From contig JBQTIM010000063.1 of the NCBI GenBank assembly GCA_052388135.1, positions 1-10,063 on the forward strand: a stretch of DNA of 10,063 bases. The letters are read 5' to 3'. This document shows, piece by piece, positions 6,483 through 10,063 of the stretch (its first letter is position 1; the number at the start of each line of letters is the position of its first letter). The notes under the pieces were generated by a model. That model saw nothing but the letters and a program-made list of their open reading frames with translations, was not told the DNA's origin and did not search any database. A program made the position numbers and the translations under genes. This DNA comes from JBQTIM01 sp052388135 (GTDB taxonomy: Bacteria; Elusimicrobiota; Elusimicrobia; FEN-1173).

Positions 6483-8291
6483 ATGTTGACCATTCAAAAC
6501 GTGCATAAGGCCTTCGGCTCCCAGATTATTTTCAACGGGGCCGACCTTCAGATGAACTCCGGGGACCGGTTCGCCCTCATGGGGCCCAACGGCGCCGGCA
6601 AATCCACTTTGTTCCGCATGCTGTTGGGAGAGGTGGAGCCGGACGAAGGCGAAATCGTGGTCCGCCGCGACCTGCGTTTCGGCCACCTGCCCCAGGAGAC
6701 GGCGTCCTTCCACGGACGGTCCGTTTTGGAGGAGGCCCTGGGCTCTCCCGAGGAGCATCCCGACGGCCATGTCGACGAGAGGGCGGCCGCGGGCGCCAAA
6801 AAAATTCTCATGGGCCTGGGATTCCGCACGGCGGATTTCGCCCGCCCGGTGGAGGAGCTGAGCGGCGGCTGGCGCATGCGCGTGGCCATCGCCCGCTTGC
6901 TGGTGGAAGACCCGGACGTCTTGCTGTTGGACGAGCCCACCAACCATTTGGACCTGGAGTCCCTCCTGTGGTTTCAATCCTATCTGCAGAGATGGCGGGG
7001 AAGCCTGCTGGTGATCTCCCACGACCGGGCCTTCGTCAACGCCGTGGTGGGTTCCATCGTGGAGCTTCGCGATCAACAGCTCCGCCGCTACCCCGGCGAT
7101 TACGAGCATTTCCTGGAGATGCGCCGCCAGGAAGAGGAAAAGTTGGTGGCCGCCTACAACCGCCAGCAAAAAGAGATCGAGGAGTACGAGACGTTCATCG
7201 CCCGCTTCCGCGCCCAGGCCTCCAAGGCGCCGCAAGTGCAGAGCCGCATCAAGATGCTGGAGAAGATGGAGCGCATCGAGCTTCCCGCCGAGTTGAAGAA
7301 GGTGAAGATACGCTTTCCGCAACCCGGACGGACCGGCGTGCGGACTTTGGTGCTGAAGGACATCCACAAATCCTACGGCGAGGTGAAGGTGTATCAAGGC
7401 CTGGATTTTGAATTGGAGCGTGGGCAGAAAATGGCTTTCGTGGGGCACAACGGCGCCGGCAAATCCACGCTGCTGAAACTGCTGGCGGGCGTCGTGCCGT
7501 TCGAGAGCGGCGAACGCTTGCCGGGATTGAACGTGGAAGTGGGCTACTACGCCCAGCATCGGGTGGAAATGCTCAACTCGGACCGCACCGTCCTGGAAGA
7601 GGCCCAGGACACCCGCCGGATGAACCCGGACCTTTTCGTCCGCACGGTTTTGGGCACTTTCCTGTTCCGCGGGGATTCGGTTTACAAAAAAGTCCGCGTG
7701 CTGAGCGGGGGAGAAAAAAGCCGCCTGGCCCTGGTGAAATTGCTGTTGGACCCGCCCAACGTGCTCCTGCTGGATGAGCCCACCACGCACCTGGACATGG
7801 CCAGCGTGGAGGCCCTGACGGACGCTTTAAAGGAGTTTGAAGGAACGCTCTGCTTCATCAGCCACGACCTGTTCTTCGTGAACTCCCTGGCCGATCACGT
7901 GGTGCACGTGGAGCGAGGCAAGGTGACGGTGTATCCCGGCAATTACGAATATTTCCAGCGCCGGCAGGCCCAGAAAGAATCCGAGGCGGAGCAAGAGGCC
8001 GCGCCGCCGCCCGCCCGTCCTTCCTTGGAAGACGTCCCGGCGGTTTCCGCGGTAGCCCCCGCGGCCGCCGAGCCGGGCCCCTCGCCGGAAGACCGCCGGG
8101 CCGGCAAGAAGGCGCGGCGAAAGATCAAAGCGCGCATTGCCGACCTGGAGGATGAGCTCTCCGGGCTGAACGGGGAATTGGCCTCCCATTTCGTGAAGAG
8201 CGATTACAAGAAGCTCATGGCCCTGGACGAGGCCATCAAAAGGGCGGAGCAGGAGTTGGCGGACCGGCGGAAGGACTTGGAAGGTCTGTGA
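6483..8291 (+). CDS. ABC-F family ATPase (translation factor type)
   Basis: This 602-residue protein has two ABC ATPase domains and no transmembrane segments, the layout of ABC-F proteins that act on the ribosome. Domain 1 shows Walker A GPNGAGKST (34-42), signature LSGGW (126-130), Walker B LLLDEP with catalytic Glu at about 151, then TNHLD and SHDRAF. A long charged helical linker (about 207-290) corresponds to the P-site-tRNA-interacting arm. Domain 2 shows GHNGAGKST (321-329), LSGGE (407-411), LLLDEP (Glu about 432), TTHLD and SHDLFF, where the usual Arg after SHD is Leu. After the fold comes a Pro/Ala/Glu-rich stretch (about 500-541) and a C-terminal lysine-rich coiled coil (about 545-602), as in Uup/YdiF-type members. 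ATG 6483 has GGAGGG five bases upstream. An in-frame GTG at 6354 would add an Arg-rich, unconserved 43 residues and is rejected. Whether it is housekeeping or a resistance factor cannot be decided. Confidence 0.95.
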   Translation: MLTIQNVHKAFGSQIIFNGADLQMNSGDRFALMGPNGAGKSTLFRMLLGEVEPDEGEIVVRRDLRFGHLPQETASFHGRSVLEEALGSPEEHPDGHVDERAAAGAKKILMGLGFRTADFARPVEELSGGWRMRVAIARLLVEDPDVLLLDEPTNHLDLESLLWFQSYLQRWRGSLLVISHDRAFVNAVVGSIVELRDQQLRRYPGDYEHFLEMRRQEEEKLVAAYNRQQKEIEEYETFIARFRAQASKAPQVQSRIKMLEKMERIELPAELKKVKIRFPQPGRTGVRTLVLKDIHKSYGEVKVYQGLDFELERGQKMAFVGHNGAGKSTLLKLLAGVVPFESGERLPGLNVEVGYYAQHRVEMLNSDRTVLEEAQDTRRMNPDLFVRTVLGTFLFRGDSVYKKVRVLSGGEKSRLALVKLLLDPPNVLLLDEPTTHLDMASVEALTDALKEFEGTLCFISHDLFFVNSLADHVVHVERGKVTVYPGNYEYFQRRQAQKESEAEQEAAPPPARPSLEDVPAVSAVAPAAAEPGPSPEDRRAGKKARRKIKARIADLEDELSGLNGELASHFVKSDYKKLMALDEAIKRAEQELADRRKDLEGL

Positions 8292-8295
8292 CGCG

Positions 8296-8311
8296 GCCGG
8301 GGGTCCCCGGC
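8296..8311. terminator. GC palindrome between convergent genes
   Basis: GCCGGGG-GT-CCCCGGC is a perfect 7-base inverted repeat (usable as a 6-base stem with a 4-base loop). It starts five bases after the ABC-F stop codon and precedes the end of the convergent receiver gene (8337). It could end transcription from either side, but no T-run follows on either strand, so it is at best an atypical terminator. Confidence 0.4.
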
Positions 8312-8336
8312 GACGCTGGGCGGCGGCCTAAGTAGG

Positions 8337-8744
8337 TTACAGCGCCGTGAGGGAGGGAACGGTTCCCGGAGGAGGGACGCCGGTCTCCAGCAGGGCTTTC
8401 AGACGCTCGGCCAGCCGCTTCATGGGGACGGGTTTTTGGAAAACCATGCGCACGCCCTGGTTGAACCGCCCGCTTTCGAGCGCGTTCTGGGCCATGACGG
8501 AAATAATGACCACGGGAATGCGCTTGGTTTGGGTGCGGTTCTGCAATCGCTCAAGGACGCCCACGCCGTCGAGGATCGGCATATCCAAATCCAACGTGAT
8601 GAGGTCCGGGTTCCAGGACTCGGCGGTTTCCTGGACGGAAAGGCTGTCGTTTTCCAGCTTGACCTCAAAGCCGAGCTGACGGCAGAAGTCGCCGATCAGT
8701 TCGGCGATGAAGGGGTCGTCGTCCACAACAAGGATTTTTTTCAT
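8337..8744 (-). CDS. Receiver-only response regulator (copy 2)
   Basis: This 135-residue single receiver domain is paralogous to copies 1 and 3. Visible residues are D8-D9-D10 (VDDDPF), phospho-acceptor D52 (LITLDLDMP), switch serine S82 (VVIISVMA) and K104 (FQKPVPM). A short Pro-rich tail (VPPPGTVP) echoes the tail of copy 1 (HPPPQAVP). Copy 2 is closer to copy 1 than to copy 3 through the core (LDGVGVLERL, QNALESG, QKPVPMKRLAERL). No output domain exists, so it must act by protein contact or phosphotransfer. There is no Shine-Dalgarno sequence before the ATG; the start rests on the conserved MKKILVVDDD beginning. It converges with the ABC-F gene and lies 109 bases downstream of copy 3 on the same strand, with its own upstream module in that gap. 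Confidence 0.93.
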   Translation of the reverse strand: MKKILVVDDDPFIAELIGDFCRQLGFEVKLENDSLSVQETAESWNPDLITLDLDMPILDGVGVLERLQNRTQTKRIPVVIISVMAQNALESGRFNQGVRMVFQKPVPMKRLAERLKALLETGVPPPGTVPSLTAL

Positions 8745-8755
8745 AGCGAGGGTTC

Positions 8756-8805
8756 GTTAACAAGGATAACAGGCTGGGCTTAACGCCGCCTTAAGGAGTT
8801 GCAAC
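8756..8805 (-). promoter_or_regulatory. Shared promoter/operator module, receiver copy 2
   Basis: Plus-strand order is GGATAA (8764-8769), 10 bases, TTAA (8780-8783), 7 bases ending in GCC, TTAA (8791-8794), then the first GTTGCAAC (8798-8805). Spacings are identical to copies 1 and 3. This copy has the exact TTAA-N7-TTAA form, an 11-base period typical of tandem winged-helix sites and reminiscent of CtrA boxes. On the coding strand TTATCC is a likely -10, 20 bases before the ATG. Confidence 0.6.
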
Positions 8806-8838
8806 AAACAAGTAAAAGAATTGCAACCGCGTTGCAAC
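8798..8838. repeat. Three phased TTGCAAC repeats
   Basis: TTGCAAC occurs at 8799-8805, 8821-8827 and 8832-8838. The starts are 22 and 11 bases apart, so all copies lie on about the same face of the helix. The first and third are full GTTGCAAC palindromes. They sit just upstream of the copy 2 promoter module, between it and the end of copy 3, and look like binding sites for a regulator. Confidence 0.55.
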
Positions 8839-8853
8839 AGCATTGCCCGCCGA

Positions 8854-9258
8854 TTACGACTCGAGAAGGGGGGCTTCCTCCGGCCACGGCGCAGTCGCCT
8901 CCATGATTTCTCTCAGGCGCCGGCCGAAACGCTCCAAGCGCAGCGGTTTCTGAAACGCGAATCGCACGCCGCGCCTCAACAGGCCGCTGAGAACGGCCGG
9001 TTTGGCCACCGCCGAGATCACCACCACGGGGATGCCGCGCGTCTCGGGGCGGCTCTGAAGCTCTTCAACGACGCCCAGGCCGTTGAGGCCCGGCAAGCCC
9101 AGGTCCAGGGTGATGGCGTCCGGGTTCCAGCTTTGGGCCAGCTCGTTCGCGGCCAACCCGTCCGAAGCGATCCTCGCCTCATAACCCCTCTCCCGGCAGA
9201 AATCGGCGATCAGCTCCGCCATCAAGGGGTCGTCTTCCACCACCAGGATTTTTTTCAT
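8854..9258 (-). CDS. Receiver-only response regulator (copy 3)
   Basis: This 134-residue single receiver domain shows the acidic pocket E8-D9-D10 (VEDDPL), phospho-acceptor D52 (AITLDLGLPG), switch serine S82 (VVVISAVA) and K104 (FQKPLRL). It is the most divergent of the three: LDLGLPGLNG replaces LDLDMPxxDG and the tail is Trp/Glu-rich (TAPWPEEAPLLES). Divergence around D52 and in the tail may change its kinase or partner. There is no Shine-Dalgarno sequence before the ATG; the start is set by the conserved MKKILVVEDD. The 43 bases between the -10-like element and the ATG are very GC-rich. Its upstream module (9297-9366) follows the same plan as the others, and copy 2 lies directly downstream. 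Confidence 0.92.
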   Translation of the reverse strand: MKKILVVEDDPLMAELIADFCRERGYEARIASDGLAANELAQSWNPDAITLDLGLPGLNGLGVVEELQSRPETRGIPVVVISAVAKPAVLSGLLRRGVRFAFQKPLRLERFGRRLREIMEATAPWPEEAPLLES

Positions 9259-9296
9259 AGTTTGCGCGGGGGCCGGGATACGGGCCGGCCGCTGTT

Positions 9297-9366
9297 CTTA
9301 GGGTAAGGGCGGGTCCTTAAGATTGCCTTTACGAAACGTAACGGGGTTGAAAATTATTTGTAAACG
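9297..9366 (-). promoter_or_regulatory. Shared promoter/operator module, receiver copy 3
   Basis: Plus-strand order is GGGTAA (9301-9306), 10 bases, TTAA (9317-9320), 7 bases ending in GCC, then TTTA (9328-9331). GTAA motifs follow at 9339-9342 and 9360-9363, 21 bases apart. This is the same layout as upstream of copies 1 and 2. On the coding strand the proximal element reads TTACCC, 43 bases before the ATG. It is the most degenerate copy. Confidence 0.55.
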
Positions 9367-9383
9367 CCGGCGGCCGCGCCGGC
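9366..9383 (-). terminator. Hairpin directly after the DUF1059 gene
   Basis: A 7-base GC-only stem (9366-9372 with 9377-9383) with a 4-base loop begins at the base after the DUF1059 stop codon. On the minus strand it is followed by GTTTACAAATAATTTT, which is U-rich but interrupted. This looks like a weak intrinsic terminator that shields the copy 3 promoter region from read-through. Confidence 0.5.
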
Positions 9384-9638
9384 TTAGAACTTCAACTTCT
9401 TAAGGGAGAACTCGGGTTTCGAGGCGCCGGCGTGGGGAATGTCCCGCCGTTCCTTAAACAGCCTTTCCACTTTTTCCAGCAATTTCTGTTTATCGTCCTG
9501 GGACATGTTGGCCACGGCCTCGCCGTGCCGCTCCTCCATATGGGACAAGAGGTCGCGGGCGATGCCGTCCTTGTCCGTTCCGGACGCGGCGTAATCGCAG
9601 AAACCTCCCAGGTCGCGGCAGGTGATGGTGGTGGTCAT
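9384..9638 (-). CDS. DUF1059 family small protein
   Basis: This 84-residue protein matches the DUF1059 pattern: TITCRDLGGFCDYAASG, then a helix with LLSHMEERHGE. Conserved C7, C14, H33 and H38 could bind a metal, but no function is established for the family. The usual family protein ends soon after the HG helix. Here the C-terminal third is an extra lysine-rich tail (KQKLLEKVERLFKERRD... ending in FSLKKLKF). The start is strong: AGGAGG (9648-9643) lies four bases before the ATG. A perfect TATAAT at 9682-9677 on the same strand is a likely -10, without a good -35. It is divergent from the MazG-like gene. Confidence 0.85.
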   Translation of the reverse strand: MTTTITCRDLGGFCDYAASGTDKDGIARDLLSHMEERHGEAVANMSQDDKQKLLEKVERLFKERRDIPHAGASKPEFSLKKLKF

Positions 9639-9676
9639 GGGACCTCCTGAGGCGGGAATTTGAGACGGGGAATTAC

Positions 9677-9728
9677 ATTATATCAATTCCCGCGGCCCCC
9701 TGACGGCCGGGCGAAAATGAGTTAATAT
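9677..9728. promoter_or_regulatory. Divergent promoter region, DUF1059 and MazG-like genes
   Basis: On the minus strand TATAAT lies at 9682-9677, about 40 bases before the DUF1059 ATG. On the plus strand CTGACG (9700-9705), a 17-base spacer and TAATAT (9723-9728) form a plausible promoter for the MazG-like gene, with four of six matches in each hexamer. Both rest on motif matching only. Confidence 0.45.
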
Positions 9729-9761
9729 GTGCCGTCGTCAGCACGATCGGAGGGAGGCGCG

Positions 9762-10063
9762 ATGAAATTAAACGAATATCAGGAGCTGGCCCTGCGCACG
9801 GCTTCGGCTCAGGACCGCCGCGAGGATGATTTCCTGCACGGAGCTTCCGGGGTTTGCACCGAGGCCGGCGAGCTCATGGACATTTACAAGAGGTTTCATT
9901 TCTACAAAAAAACCATCGACTGGGTGAACGTGAAGGAAGAGGTGGGGGACGTGATGTGGTATCTGGCCCTGGTGTGCAAATCGGCCGGCATCTCCCTGGA
10001 GGACGCGGCCCGCTGCAACATCGAGAAGCTCCGCGTCCGCTACCCGGAAAAATTCACCCAGGA
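9762..10063 (+). CDS. MazG-like nucleotide pyrophosphohydrolase, 3' end missing
   Basis: About 100 residues are visible before the window ends. The sequence fits the MazG-like all-alpha NTP pyrophosphohydrolase fold: an N-terminal helix (LNEYQELALRTA), then E34-A-G-E37, a gap of 22 residues, and E60-V-G-D63 followed by VMWYLALVC. These are the ExxE and ExxD metal-binding motifs that hold magnesium for hydrolysis of nucleoside triphosphates to monophosphates and pyrophosphate. The last part (GISLEDAARCNIEKLRVRYPEKF) is the usual final helix, so little is probably missing. Single-domain forms of this size are often phage-like or house-cleaning enzymes; the substrate is unknown. The ribosome site GGGAGG ends four bases before the ATG, and the likely promoter is at 9700-9728. 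Confidence 0.88.
   Translation, partial: MKLNEYQELALRTASAQDRREDDFLHGASGVCTEAGELMDIYKRFHFYKKTIDWVNVKEEVGDVMWYLALVCKSAGISLEDAARCNIEKLRVRYPEKFTQ

Noticed and set aside
6233..6493. Longer N-terminus for YjbQ up to 6493
   Set aside because: The family length and motifs begin at 6232. The extra residues lie over the divergent promoter and the ABC-F leader and start.
6339..7790. 483-residue minus-strand frame across the ABC-F gene
   Set aside because: It is a shadow frame of a GC-rich coding region. It is His/Gln-rich with no domain, and the ABC-F motifs on the other strand are unambiguous.
8780..8794. TTAA-N7-TTAA as proof of CtrA control and an alphaproteobacterial host
   Set aside because: The match is exact in only one copy, and the 11-base geometry fits many winged-helix regulators. 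No other alphaproteobacterial marker is seen.

Overview
This is a GC-rich bacterial chromosome segment with tightly packed genes and mostly good Shine-Dalgarno sites. No rRNA, tRNA, CRISPR array, transposase or phage structural gene is visible. The lineage cannot be fixed from the sequence. The gene mix (Sel1 repeats, a separate GltD, several receiver-only response regulators, an ABC-F ATPase, YjbQ) would suit an uncultured or environmental Gram-negative-type bacterium, and that is inference only. No gap between genes exceeds 300 bases.

Layout: (1) 1-2270, plus strand: the 3' part of a Sel1-repeat protein, then gltD (glutamate synthase small subunit) 23 bases downstream. (2) 2271-3196: a lower-GC leader with a promoter and hairpin, then an unrecognised 197-residue protein with a hydrophobic stretch and a cysteine cluster. 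(3) 3197-3992, minus strand: a toxin-antitoxin operon (Gp49/HigB-like toxin first, Xre/HigA-like antitoxin second). Its near-consensus promoter carries a perfect 9-2-9 inverted repeat between the -35 and -10. (4) 4089-5123, minus strand: a zinc alcohol dehydrogenase of the YahK/cinnamyl-alcohol type. (5) 5239-5664, 8337-8744 and 8854-9258, minus strand: three paralogous receiver-only response regulators. (6) Between the first and second receivers, yjbQ (minus) and an ABC-F ATPase (plus) diverge from a shared AT-rich promoter island. (7) 9384-9638, minus strand: a small DUF1059 protein. It diverges from a MazG-like pyrophosphohydrolase that runs off the right edge.

The most notable signal is the receiver family. 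Each copy carries the same upstream module. Read on the plus strand it is GGRTAA, 10 bases, TTAA, 7 bases ending in GCC, then TTNR, with identical spacing in all three, although the genes are scattered. A second element (TTGCAAC in one copy, GTAA-type in the others) recurs about 22 bases further out. This suggests genes duplicated together with their promoters and one shared regulator. No histidine kinase or output domain lies in the window, so the circuit they serve is elsewhere. The next most unusual items are the cysteine-cluster protein at 2436-3029 and the possible alternative hairpins in the ABC-F leader.
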